Positions 1 to 11,380 of a DNA stretch of 64,000 bases are shown here, one piece after another. Location: positions 3,100,001 to 3,164,000 of the forward strand of contig NW_004457624.1 of NCBI RefSeq assembly GCF_000203815.1, read 5' to 3'. A model generated the notes under the pieces. It was given only the letters and a program-made list of their open reading frames with translations. It was not told the origin of the DNA and searched no databases. Numbering within the stretch: the first letter of the stretch is position 1; every line of letters begins with the position of its first letter. A program made the position numbers and the translations under genes. Source of the DNA: Cavenderia fasciculata. Lineage: Eukaryota; Evosea; Eumycetozoa; Acytosteliales; Cavenderiaceae.

Positions 1-713
1 AAGACAGATGTAGAGAGAGAGAGAAAAAGAGTGGGAAAGGGTTTTAAAATAAATTAATTAGTTCGGCGCCTGTCATATTTTCTTTTCTTCCATGGTTTTG
101 TTGTTGTTGTTATTTCCTCTACGAATGAGATCACTTCGACGACAAATGGGGTTCATTATGAATATTGTCACCAACTACCTCTAACCTACAAAAATGGTGG
201 TAGTGGTGGTCGATCTACTCCTCTTCTTAATAATAATATTTCCACACGTTTTCTCGACGATATATATCGTTCGCTACTTTTGAATCGCAACCATCTCTCT
301 AGAGAAACCACACAACCTCTCCTCCTTGTCGTGCCCCACCCACCAATTCTCCATACTATACGACACTAAAGTGGAGTGGTTGCTGGGCTTGTTCCCAACC
401 AAAACTCTCATCTTTTCTTCTCCACCACTTCTACTACGAGAGCTGCAAAGTGTCAAAGAGAGAGAGAGAGAGTAGGAACCCCATTTTAGGTTAATAATGG
501 ATGGGTGTTTTTGTTGTCATCACACGACAGATTGGTTGTGATTGTTTCGTGGCGGCACGAATGATTGTACATTTTTGAATGCGATGCGATGGTTTTGATG
601 GTAAATGTTGTGTACTAATTAATTATCGCGATTATCATCATTTGATTGGTCAGATTGACTGAAATGAAGGAGTGAAAGAATGAGAGAGTGAGTGAGAGAG
701 AGATGATACATAC
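1..713. other. Left edge, no resolved gene; relatively GC-rich
   Basis: This stretch is less AT-rich than the other intergenic DNA and carries GA-dinucleotide tracts (about 14-30, 452-472 and 690-703). The 3'-terminal exon of the APMAP-like gene should lie here on the minus strand, but I could not place it with certainty. One phase-compatible candidate starts near 72 after a CAG acceptor, would end the protein within ten residues, and implies an unusually long intron. A plus-strand reading frame without ATG is open from about 52 to 369 and looks protein-like, so it may be a final exon of a gene starting outside the window. No RNA gene was seen. Confidence 0.3.
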
Positions 714-2119
714 TTCCAATATAAACAACTCCATCCCTTTCAACAACATTTGTGATAACTTTTAGTTTGGATTGACTACCTTGTAATGACCCTAGAATAT
801 CTCCAGACTAGTACAACAATCAAAAATAAAATGTTAGTTGACTAACCTCTACGATCATTCATCATTCATTTTGTGTAATTTACCTTGGGATCAGCAATTA
901 CAACCATTGGAACACCATGGGGTTTTGGGAATAAAAAGGGAAGTCTAATTCCCAATCTTTTAATCATTGGATAAGGAGAAAGGAAATCCATAATCTTTGA
1001 TCTCATTCCAAAAATGGCAATATATAATTTACCATCATCACCCATTCTAATTCCATCTGGATACCCTGGTAAATTATCAATAAAAACTTGTGATTTTCCA
1101 GCTACAAAATAAATTAATTAATTTAATAAATAAAATATATAAGTTTTTTGTTTTTTCTTATTTACCATTAACACCTTTAATCCAATATCTTAAAACTCTT
1201 GAAGTTGCAGATTCACAAACAAAAACACTATTTTCTTCTTGATCCAATGTTACTCCATTTGAATAGGCAATCTTTTCAATCAACACCTTTGTTATTTTTG
1301 TCTTTGGGTTGTATGATAGGAATTTTCCAGCAGGTTGACCACTAAAACAAGTAAAAATAGATGGAATATATGTATTCCAATCACCAGCTTTATCTAAAAT
1401 TGGTGCCAATGTTGTACTATCACTAAAATAAATCATTCCATCTGTTGCACATGCTACATCCTATAAAACATTGATACAATAAATAAATATATATACATAA
1501 ATAATATTCTCTACCCCCTTTTTTTTTGATTCCTTTCATACATTTACAAAAGTTAATTTTTGAGTACCATTAAATTGACCAGTTAGAATTTCCAATATAT
1601 TTGTATTTTTGTTTAGTCTTAGTAAACCCTTGACAGAGTCTGCAATCAATAGATTTTCATCTTGATCAAAGAATATACCAAGTGGTCTACCAACCACGAC
1701 TACAGAGTGCGATGGTGATGCAGTACCCGTAGTACCAACATGAACATCTTTATGTTTGATATATCTAATCTCACCAGTTTTCAATGAAAAGTATATATCT
1801 CCTTGTTTATTTATTGCAATTGATTCAGGTCCTTCATATGATCCTAAAAATAAAAAAAAGAAAGATATTAATATTAAAAAAGAAAGAGTGAGAGAGAGAG
1901 ATTCTCTTTTGTATATAACATACCTAAATGTATATAATCAATCTTGTCTAATTCATTATTGGGAGGATAAGCATCACCATATATAGGTTGAGGATGTGTA
2001 GCTATAAAATCCAAGTCGATAGCTTGTTTGAGACCAAACATGCCAAGTGGAGGTAAAAGTGAAAGTGTTCCCAAACAAACAGCTAATCCCAACATGAAAT
2101 AGTTTACTAATCTCTTCAT
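714..2119 (-). CDS. APMAP / strictosidine synthase-like six-bladed beta-propeller protein (3' end unresolved)
   Basis: Five exons join in phase: 2119-1924, 1843-1542, 1460-1166, 1101-884 and 807-714, giving 368 residues; a short last exon is missing. The ATG at 2119 opens a hydrophobic segment (about residues 5-25, around LGLAVCLGTLSLLPPLG) that is a signal anchor, as in animal APMAP. Propeller motifs follow: GPESIAI, VACATDGMIYFSD, SNGVTLDQ, LPGYPDGIRMG and the GVVYIG strand near the end. Animal APMAP is an ER/plasma-membrane type II protein with reported arylesterase activity; plant strictosidine synthase shares the fold but uses a specific glutamate that I cannot assign here. The role is inferred from family only. 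The gene is convergent with nothing visible on its left and is followed upstream by the SmD3 gene on the same strand. Confidence 0.85.
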
Positions 2120-2719
2120 TTCTTTCTTCTCGAACAAATAATTCTTTACTTGTAATAATAATAAGAATGATTGAAAAGAGTTAACCTTTTTTTTTGATTA
2201 TGATGATGATGAAGTTCACACTTTTTTTTTAAAATTAAAAAAAATACCTAGGTATTTTTGGAAGCTTGCAAAGGTTATTTAGTTGTTTTTACAAAAATAT
2301 AAAAAGAATAAAAGAAATGAATACTTTTTGGTTAAAGTATAAAGTATTATGGTTTGTCCAAAATACACACGCAACTTGTTCACAATTAAAGATCTATTAT
2401 TTTTTATTTGTGTTTCGTAGTAGTGAGTGAGTGAGAGTTTAAAGTTTGGTTTCGTAATTATTATTTGTTATTATTATGTGTATTTTGTTTGTTGGTTGGG
2501 GATTAATTAATTTGTACATATATGTTTTATATGATTACTATTTGTGAATTCACTCGTTAAACTCCAAAAAGTATATCGATTCATTTATAAATAATAATAA
2601 TTATTATTATTATTTGTTTGTTGTTGTTGTTTTAAAAATTAAAGAGAGGAAGGAAAAGGATCAATGTAATAAATATTTTGATTTTGTTATTGTTGTTGTA
2701 TATGTTTGTTTTGATGAAT
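2120..2719. other. AT-rich intergenic region
   Basis: This is the promoter side of the APMAP-like gene and the 3' flank of the SmD3 gene. It holds poly-T/poly-A tracts, AAT/TTA repeats near 2590-2612 and AATAAA-like strings near 2590. No gene is seen. Confidence 0.5.
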
Positions 2720-3332
2720 CTATTGGAAACCAGATGGAGCTCCACCAAAACCACCTCCACCAAAACCACCTCTATCACCAAATCCTCTACCACGACCTCC
2801 TCTATCACCACCACCGAATCCACCTCTGTCACCACCGAATCCACCTCTTTCACCAAATCCACGTCCTCTACCTATATAATATGTTGAAATGAGTTGTTTG
2901 TTTGTTTGTTAGTAAGTATCATTGTCTAATGTGTCTTGTTGTGTCTGTTGTTGTTGTTGTTTTGATATTACCTCCACCTCTACCTCTTTCACCTGGAGGA
3001 CCACCACCTCTAGTTCCTCTACCCATAGTTCTACCAATACCCAAACTCTTTCCACGTAGTACAGTCTTTCCATCGATACGCTTAAACATGGGAGCGTTCT
3101 TGAGAATGTCGGGCAAGATGATGAATCTAATCTTGCTGCCACGAATGTAGATTTGTTCGAGTTGTGATTGCTTGCCATCTCTAGCAGTCATTGTAACAAT
3201 CTTTAACTTGCAATTCATATTGTCTTCACTTTGCATCAATGTGCCTCTGTACATTTCACCATTCTTTAACTCGATCGTCACTATATGTGAATCTGCTTCG
3301 TGTAAGATCTTGACTGGTACTCCAATACTCAT
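2720..3332 (-). CDS. snrpd3: Small nuclear ribonucleoprotein Sm D3
   Basis: Two exons: 3332-2972 and 2871-2720, with a 100-bp intron splitting a Gly codon. The protein opens [16 protein letters not shown] and carries the Sm1 motif (EL-NGE-YRG-L, residues about 21-31) and Sm2 motif ([13 protein letters not shown], about 65-77), typical of SmD3, part of the Sm ring on U1, U2, U4 and U5 snRNAs in the spliceosome. The C-terminal tail is Gly/Arg-rich; the second exon encodes repeated GGFGG, RGGF and GRGRGFG units, longer and richer in Phe than the RG tail of animal SmD3. Such tails are arginine-methylation targets in known Sm proteins, which I infer here. The gene is intact. Confidence 0.95.
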
Positions 3333-4434
3333 TCTTACTTTTATCTATCTAAATATATAAATATATATATATATATAATATATCGTCGTTGTCTAATATG
3401 ATTCGATCAAGCTAATTGTATGTGAGATTGAGAATCGAAAGCAACTGATCTTCAGGTTCAGCTGAATAATACAAAAAAAAAAACAAATAAAATTTTCACT
3501 GTCGAAATTGTCAAAGTACTTCATTACTTACACAAGTCTACAACAATATTATTGTAGTATTATTATTATTATTATTATTCATTTCATTGTATCTGCAGAT
3601 AAGAATATTATTATCAACATACATTACATTACATGCATATAAGATCACAAATCAATCAACCAAACATTCAATCAATTTGCACAACTAATTGCGTCACGTG
3701 ACAGACACTTTATAAGTCGAAGATCATTAAAAAGTGTAAATCAAGAATAGAGAAAGAGACTTCATTTAAAAGACTTATCCACTAAAGGTTAAACCCAAGT
3801 TATAACACACAACGAGAAGTGATAGAGAGAAGATATGGCCGATGCTCTCTCTACTACAACTATTTTTAGTGTTTGGTGTGAAAAGTTGGTTTGGTTTCCC
3901 ACTCACAATCTTTTATTACAAGATTGACGTCTCTTGTTTTCATTGATAGAGCAGTTGCCAAAGATACACACACTCTTTGTTTGCCATAGGGTATCTTCTT
4001 GAGCAAACAATGCAATTTGTGTAGGGGTGTGGTGGTTTTCAAGGACAATGTTGTGGATGGGGGGTGACGAGACCAATAGGGTGATGCCTGTTTGATGATG
4101 GTGCTGATAAATAAAGGTTCTGATGTAGCATCACCATCTGCCATCATCCATTATCCACAAACTCATAAACCACCCAAGCAATCAGAAGTAGAAAGTGGAT
4201 GAAAAGTTGTTTATTTAATTAGTTGTACATCATTCCATTCGTTCATCATCATTTAAATATACTACACAAAAAGGAGGATTCCAATATAATATAAAAAAAG
4301 AAAGAAAAGGGACCCTTTTCCAACATAAATATATCTAATATCAATATAAATATTTATTCATTGTACATAATAATAATAATAATTTTTGTAAATTAAACAC
4401 ATACACACATCTTCTCCTCATAAATCACAAAAGA
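3333..4434. other. Intergenic region between divergent SmD3 and EGF/IPT genes
   Basis: This is a 1.1-kb divergent promoter region with ATATAT tracts (3360-3377) and TTA repeats (about 3558-3580). A less AT-rich block lies at about 3780-4160. A 93-codon minus-strand frame lies in that block (3866-4147), but its composition and lack of recognisable motifs do not support a gene. TATA-rich sequence and A-tracts precede the ATG at 4435. Confidence 0.45.
3693..3702. promoter_or_regulatory. Perfect 10-bp palindrome with CACGTG core
   Basis: GTCACGTGAC reads the same on both strands and lies about 360 bp upstream of the SmD3 start and 730 bp upstream of the EGF/IPT gene. A CACGTG core is the site type bound by bHLH or some bZIP factors. 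The match is direct; function is inferred. A second CACGTG is at about 58324, upstream of the middle copy of the tandem secreted-protein genes. Confidence 0.3.
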
Positions 4435-6615
4435 ATGATATTTCATTCACTTTCAATTCACCACAAAGTCCAAACCATTATTTTATTAATCTTTTTATAC
4501 TCTGTCGATTTATATCTATGTGAGTGTCCAAATGGATACACCCAAACCAGCCAAGGTTGTATATTGGGTGGAAATGAAAGTGCTGTTCTCTCTATTTATC
4601 GAGTATGTATATACAAACATGTTTTCAATCAATCAATCATTTTATTAATGTCTTGTTTAGTGTACACATACAACAGATTCACAATTAAATTATATAAAGA
4701 TTGCAAATACATCAACAGATAATATTTGTTTAAATTCAGAGTATGTATTTAAATATCTCAATCTCAATCTCCACCATTCCATAAAAGAAAAAAAAACAAA
4801 ACAATTATATTAATAACTATTTTTATCTTTCTCTCTCTTTTGGTTTATTTTTGGAATTTATTATAATTTCCTTTTCCTTTTTTCTTTTTTTTTTTTCTTT
4901 TTTATAGTTATACATTATCAAGTTATTGGGTATTAAATAATTTTGGAAGAAAATTGAAATATATGGGATGTAAGAATACAAATGATGATACTTATTATGG
5001 TTTATTACAAACCTATCAAAGTAACCATGATGTGTGTAACGGTGCGGGTGAAGAGATTGTAAAGTCGCAAGACTATGATTTTACGAGTGCTCCTCTATGG
5101 CAATACCGGTATTTGGTGGTCGAGACATGTGCCAATTCCAATGGAATGTCTTATTTTACACCTTCAACAACCCCATCAATGCCTAGTAGCAATTGTGCTC
5201 AGCAAATGTCAACTTTTGTGTATGATGTGGGACTACAGTATCCTTGTACATCGGTCTGCAAGAATGGAGGACAGTGTAGTGTACAAACTGGTGTGTGTGG
5301 ATGTACAGCCCAATGGAAGGGTCCTGATTGCACTGAAGATGTTGATGAATGTCAGACCGTCAAACCGTGCAAAGGTATTTCTAGTTGTCTCAATACACCT
5401 GGTGGATACACATGTCTGTGTCCCAATGGATGGACACTCTCTTCCAACAACAACAGTTGTGTTGATATCAATGAATGTACTGAATCGTCGCCATGTCACG
5501 GATCATCACAGTGTGTCAATACGGATGGGTCATATACTTGTTCATGTCCAAAAGGGTTCAGATATACCAATGGTGATTGCGCTGATATCAACGAGTGTAC
5601 AGATACTACTACACCGGCTCAATGTGACACTTTATCCACCAAATGTATCAATACTAATGGAGACTACCAATGTGATTGCAAGCCAGGATTCATACGTGGT
5701 ACTAGTGCGTCGCCATACCAATGTCTCATGATACCTAGTGTCACTGCATTCTACCAAGTATCAAAGACACAATACAACATTCATTTTAGTAGTAATACAT
5801 CGGCATCAACCATTTCAATCAAGGTTGGATCGGTTGCCTGTGACAATCCAACCAACATTAATGCTACCACTCTAAGATGTACTGCTAAAAGTGGACAAGA
5901 AGTGATTGGATTGGTTTCATTCAAGATTCCAGAGATTAATGACTCCTATATAGTGTCTGTGTTTGACTATTCAGGATCACCATTTATAGTATCAGTGTCT
6001 ACGTTTGATAACTATCTCACACCACTTACCATTGTAGGAAGACATTTTCCACAACCTCTCATTGTTAGAATTGGAACAGAGACCTGTGATGTTGGATCAT
6101 CAAATGAAACTATCATAGTTTGTACACCAAGTCGTGGAACAGGTAATAGATATCTTACTATCCGTAATGAATCTATTGAAAATACAGACAATTATCAAAT
6201 CACATTTCCAACTCCACGTATCGACAAAAACACAACCTATGACACCAAATCAAAGAATGCAAAGGTTCATGGATCAAACTTTGGTATTGACCCAACTGTC
6301 ATCCAAGTAAAGATGGGATCCTATCAATGTCAAAATGTTAGTATTCTAGATGCTTTGGGATCGATTGTCGAGTGTCAAGTAATTGCTCAACTCGAACCAA
6401 TCACATACAATCTACAGGTATTTGTAGATGGTATATCATCGAGTAACTCATTTTTTGTAGATGGATCGGACAATATTTTACAAGGAGTTGAATGTCCAGT
6501 TAATTGTAGTGGTCATGGAACATGTAGTCCTCAATTTGGTTGTCAATGTAATGATGGTTTTACTGGTTATTCATGTGATCAAGTTTTAATAGATTCAATG
6601 CCAATGGTAGTAGAA

Positions 6616-6671
<56 letters not shown>

Positions 6672-7611
6672 GACAATATCATCAATTCAATTGGGTGATA
6701 TTGATAATTCATATATTATTTCAATTTATTCGGTTGAAGAGTTTTTAGATACATTGGTACCTGCAACTGGAAACAATAGTCATACAGTCAAACATTATAA
6801 TTTAACAAATGTAGAATGGAATCTTGTTAAACAAGAATCTTTACATTCAACCTATTGGAAATTTTCAATTACCCTCGATAATAATGCAACCATTGATGCA
6901 ACATTTGAATACATTCGTGTAGAAAATGGATCAGATTTTACATTTGCCAATCATACCTTTCATCTCAACCAACATACTCTTAAAGTATCAATCAATGTTA
7001 GTCAATGGCAGTTTGCAAGTCCATCAAACTCGTTAAAAGTTCTGATCAAATCAGAGACAATGGGTAAAAATGATTGTGGACAATTAAACAAAAGAGTTGA
7101 TAATTCATCAAGCGGTTATCTTAATCTTGAAATTCAAAATACCAATACTGGAATCGATGGTAGATTCTTGAAAATAGCAGAAGCTGATGGTACTCCAATT
7201 GTTGGAAAGGTACAAGAAGAAATGATGGATCAACCAGATTCTGATCAAGATTCAACTGTTGTCATTGGTATTATAGTACCAGCATTCCAATACTATGCAT
7301 ACCTAGATCCACACTATTCAGTTTATCTCCGTGTCGATGCAGATGCCGGTAAATTTTCATGTTCCGGAAAACAAACAGATTGGAGATTGATGGTTGGTTT
7401 TGTACTTGGTACTCTTGCAGCAGTTGTCTTGATTGTATCGGTTGCACCTGCCATTCAAAAGTGGAGACAAAGAAAAGAATTTGACAAACAAGAAAAAGAA
7501 GATGAAATTGCTCTTGCCAATGCAGCTGCTCAAGCCGCCGCCTTTGAACAAATGATGGAACAACAAGTTGTTGATTTTGAATACACAAGAGAAAGAAGAG
7601 CTACTCTCTAG
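4435..7611 (+). CDS. Type I membrane protein with EGF and IPT/TIG domains
   Basis: Three exons join in phase: 4435-4602, 4661-4740 and 4908-7611, giving 983 residues. It begins with a hydrophobic signal sequence (residues about 12-29) followed by CPNGYTQTSQGC. Next are an EGF-like module (CTSVCKNGGQC ... CTAQWKGPDC) and three calcium-binding-type EGF modules, each opening DVDEC or DINEC. Two to three IPT/TIG-like beta domains follow, then a further EGF module (CPVNCSGHGTC), an 18-codon Asn run, and a membrane segment near the C-terminus (WRLMVGFVLGTLAAVVLIVSV). The short cytoplasmic tail is charged. Signal peptide, EGF/IPT ectodomain and one TM match dictyostelid cell-surface adhesion or recognition proteins. 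The ligand is unknown, and I do not claim orthology to a named gene. Confidence 0.85.
6616..6669 (+). repeat. (AAT)18 trinucleotide run encoding polyasparagine
   Basis: Eighteen consecutive AAT codons lie within the EGF/IPT protein, between the last EGF module and the membrane-proximal domain. In-frame AAT/CAA repeats are typical of dictyostelid genes; this one is long enough to vary in length between strains. Confidence 0.9.
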
Positions 7612-7723
7612 ACCGAGAGAAAGGAAAGGATAAATAAACAAATGATTAAATATTCTTTGAAATTGCTTCCATTTTAATAATCTATGATAATTATTAAAAG
7701 AAGATACGGGGGATCTATTCTTT

Positions 7724-10544
7724 TTATTTCTTTCCACTCTGGCTAATTGGTTGGAAATAACTGGTTATTGAAGTTTGTCTTGTTTTTTTCATTGGAGATG
7801 GTGGTGGAGGTTTTGTATCACCACCATTCATATTTTGATCAATATTAATAGTCGGAGTTGTTGTATCTGTAAAAGCTTGAGTTAAATTAATTTTGTCTTC
7901 AACCTTTTCTTCTTCTTCTTCCATCTTTTGTTCTACTTTTTCCTCTTTAACTTTTTGTTCAACCTTTTCTTCTTCCATTGGAGTTTCATCTTGTTCTGGT
8001 CTTGGAATTGTTGGATCATCAGATTTAACAATTGGTTGAATAAATTGATCTAAACTTTCTTTTTTAGTTTCTGCCGTTGGGTCATTTTGAATAAAGAAAC
8101 TTGACAAGAAACTATTTGTTGAAGTATTATCAATAATTAAAGCTGCCAATTTACTTTGAATTGAAACTAATCCATCTTTCATCTAGAAATAAAAATAAAT
8201 AAATAAAGATTAATATTTAATACTTTTTCTTTCTTTCTTTTTTTTTTTTTCTTTTTTTTACTCTAGTTCTATTAAAATCAATAGCATCTTTTGATTCTTT
8301 AATTTTTCCAGACCATCTAACAATTAATTGCTCAAATGGATTCATTTTATCCTTTCTCTTTAGTTCATTCAACTCTTTTCGACTGTTGGAACAAATATCA
8401 ACCAAAACAATTAAATTTAACATCTTTAACACATCGATAGTATCATCTTTAATTTGTTGAACAAATGGTCTAAGTATAACCACCAATTCTTCAACCATTG
8501 ATGATTTTTTTGAAATAATTTCTTTTATATTATTCTAAAATTAAAAAAAGAAAAGAGTATAAACAATTTGTATTCATTTTTTTTGATTTCTGTTCTATTC
8601 TTTTTACTTGCATTATTTAAAATTTTTAAAATTGAATATAAAGCAAATTTTCTTTGAAGATCAATTTTAATTGGATGTTTAATTTTACCGTGACAAGGTA
8701 AAACGTAGGAAACAATAGTTGATAGACTGTAAATATATTTTTCGTCAAGTGAACTCCAAATATCATCAAATAGAGTGATGGTTGTATCATCGGCCGATTG
8801 TTCAACTGTCAAGGTGTTGTAGAATGATACGATTAGAGTATTGAGAAGGGTTGGGAGTAAAAGTAGGATTTGGAGTATAGTAGTTCCCAATGCAAGATTG
8901 GTAGCTGATTCCTTTTGTTCTTGTTCTTGTTTTTGTTTCAAATCAACATCTTCGATAAAATCTTGCAACATATCTTGTTGATTACTTCTACGGAAATTTG
9001 GATCCAAACATAATAAACAAATAAATAAAATTAAATGTTTTAATTCTTCTGATTTAAATTGACTAAAGAGAGAAAAAAGAAAATGTATTAGAAATGTATA
9101 ATGTTTTTTTTTTTTGTTTTTCCTTCCATACTGTGATTGTTCTTTTAATAAAGTTAAAATATAATAAAGATTTGTGAATGGGAATGATCGTTTTGGTTGT
9201 TTATCCATATTATTTAACTCTTCTGTAGCGGCGGTAGTAGAAGCACTACTATTACTTGTTGATTCATTTGAAGGTTTGGTAGCATTAAAAGTTTGATCAG
9301 TATTGATTTTATAATGACCTTGTAAAACATCCACTAAACTTTGGAATGGTAAAAGTATGGTTTTTGAATTTTTGATTGATTTTGATAGAATCAAATATGA
9401 TTTATAAACTGTTAATTCATCTTTTTCAAAACAAACTAAAATAAATAGAAAAAAAAATTAATTAGGTTAAATCATCCATCCATCTAGATTTAAATTGTTT
9501 TTTGTTTCATACTATAAGAAAATAATAAATCTAATAAAAATTTTGGAATTGTATCAAAAGTTCCAACTAAATAATCCAAACCATTTAAAATAAAATATTT
9601 AAATGGTGTTCTTTCTCCAGTATTTTTAAATACTTGAATTAAATCAGATTCAGCTTTGGAAGCTGGTATATAATTGGAATCCAATACCTTTGATAGAGAT
9701 AATACCTTTGGTAATTCCAATTCTTTTTCCTTTATACACATTTGATTTGGATTTTCTGTCATCATTAAATCTGGTCTTGCTTTTAATAACTAAATAAAAA
9801 AAAATAGAAAATTTAATAAACCAAGTAAGATAATATTTTCTTTTGTCTTTTTCTTTCATTTACTTTTGATAATTTTTGATAATCTTCTTTATCAATTAAA
9901 TCAGATTCAGATATCTTCTTTTTAGTTTCATTTTGTTGATTGATCATTTCATCATAAGAGATGACTTCTTGCTCTGGTTTTCTTTCTTTTTTTTGCATTA
10001 GCAAGTCATCGAGTGAGATTGCATTGGATGTCTTTGCGCGTGACTTTGCAGTTGCTGGTTGTACCGATTGCATTTGCTTTTGTTGTCCTTTTTGTGCCAT
10101 TTGTACACGTTCTTCGTTGGACACTGTCTTTTGTTTCTTTCTTTGACTAAATGATTGTCTCTCTGGTTTTGATATGAATCCTCCGTCGTAATCGTTTTCT
10201 TGGCTACTTGAAGGACTACCAAATGATGGACTTGTAATATTAGATGATGATGTAGAAGAAGATGGTGGTGGTGAAGAGTAATAAGAGTTATTATTATTAT
10301 TATTACTACTACCGTTGTTGTTATTATAATTATCCTCCTGTTTAGGTGTTAGAGGAGTAGGAGGAGGAGGAGCCTTTCTTCTTGAAGTAAATGTCTTTAG
10401 TATAGTGAAGGGGGCAGGTTTGAGTTGGTCAATGATAGACTTGTTCTTTTGTAGTGTGTCTTGTTCATCGTCGTCAAACATATCTGCACCAGCCACTCTG
10501 ACAGACACAGTTCCATCCTTGTTCTCTTCTATCTTTTGAGACAT
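7724..10544 (-). CDS. Unrecognised 812-residue protein with C-terminal PCNA-box-like motif
   Basis: Six exons close in phase: 10544-9864, 9789-9513, 9435-9132, 9062-8608, 8524-8262 and 8182-7724. The fifth acceptor (AAAAG before 8524) is the only one that fits the phase, because the nearer TTTTAG at 8536-8535 shifts the frame. The ATG at 10544 was chosen over an upstream non-ATG extension. The N-terminal 227 residues are disordered, with Pro, Asn and Ser runs and SRRKAPPPP. The middle is helical and hydrophobic (YFILNGLDYLVGTF, FILFICLLCLDP-like helices). The tail is acidic and ends with QTSITSYF, which fits the QxxhxxaF pattern of PCNA-interacting peptides near a C-terminus. A role in DNA replication or repair is therefore possible. 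I do not recognise the helical core; a relative of the SLF2/FAM178 family is only a guess. Confidence 0.75.
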
Positions 10545-11380
10545 GATGTGATGTGATGTCAACTCTCTCTCTCTCTCTCTCTAGCTCTGACAGCAATAAT
10601 CTAAAGAATCTTAAAGATGAGGTGAGCAAATCAACAAAACATGTTCTCTCTCTTCAACTTTTTAAAATTTGATTTTTTCAAAGGCGGGAAGGGAAAGTAA
10701 GTATTATTATTGTTCATAGGATCCTCAAATACCAAGTATAAATAAGAGATGGAAATATTATATTTTATTTATAAACCCATCAAACTCAAGTTACTTTACT
10801 TTGAATTTTCAAAAAAGGAAAAACTCTATAATAATTTATATTTATATTTTATATTTTTTTATTATTAAAGTAAGTATGTAATGAATGTGATTAATATCAT
10901 CAATATTTAATGATTAATATTGGTAAAAACCAGTTTTAAAGGAATAATATAATAAATAGGAACGAATCTTTGAAAGCGATTCTGACAGAAGCGCATGAAA
11001 TCAAGTGGGATTGGTTTTTCAAGCTGCGAAAAAATAAAATAAAAAAAAAAAGTAAATATGAAAAATTGAGTATTTTGATGCATGCAAATATGTAACCCGC
11101 CCATATTATATTATTTTGTTGTAACAAATTTTTATCATTATATTAACCGTGTGTACATAGACAGAAGAATTAGAATTTTTATTATTTATCAATTAACAAC
11201 CTTTGTGAGACAGAGAAACAATAACAACGAAAAAGTTAACTTTTGCTTTTTTAAAAAAGATAAAATAATAAAAAAAGAGAGAAAGTCATTAGAATAAAAC
11301 AAGAAGAAGGATAGAAATAGAAGAACAATCATATTATTTATATACCTATATATAAATATATATATATATTTAGATAAGAT
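10545..11380. other. Divergent promoter region upstream of ATG9
   Basis: A (CT)n tract (about 10561-10582) lies directly upstream of the minus-strand gene. The rest is AT-rich with A/T homopolymers. A minus-strand stretch at about 10910-11018 preceded by a T-rich CGCAG acceptor-like site could be a small exon (it reads LEKPIPLDFMRFCQ...), but no donor or start could be paired with it. Confidence 0.4.

Noticed and set aside
3866-4147. 93-codon minus-strand frame
   Set aside because: No motif, atypical composition, in a divergent promoter; could be a lineage-specific small protein but unsupported.
5075-5731. 218-codon plus frame inside the EGF/IPT gene
   Set aside because: Shifted frame across EGF repeats; the main frame has clear EGF motifs.
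6616-6669. AAT run as a possible CRISPR-like or regulatory array
   Set aside because: It is an in-frame trinucleotide microsatellite coding polyasparagine.
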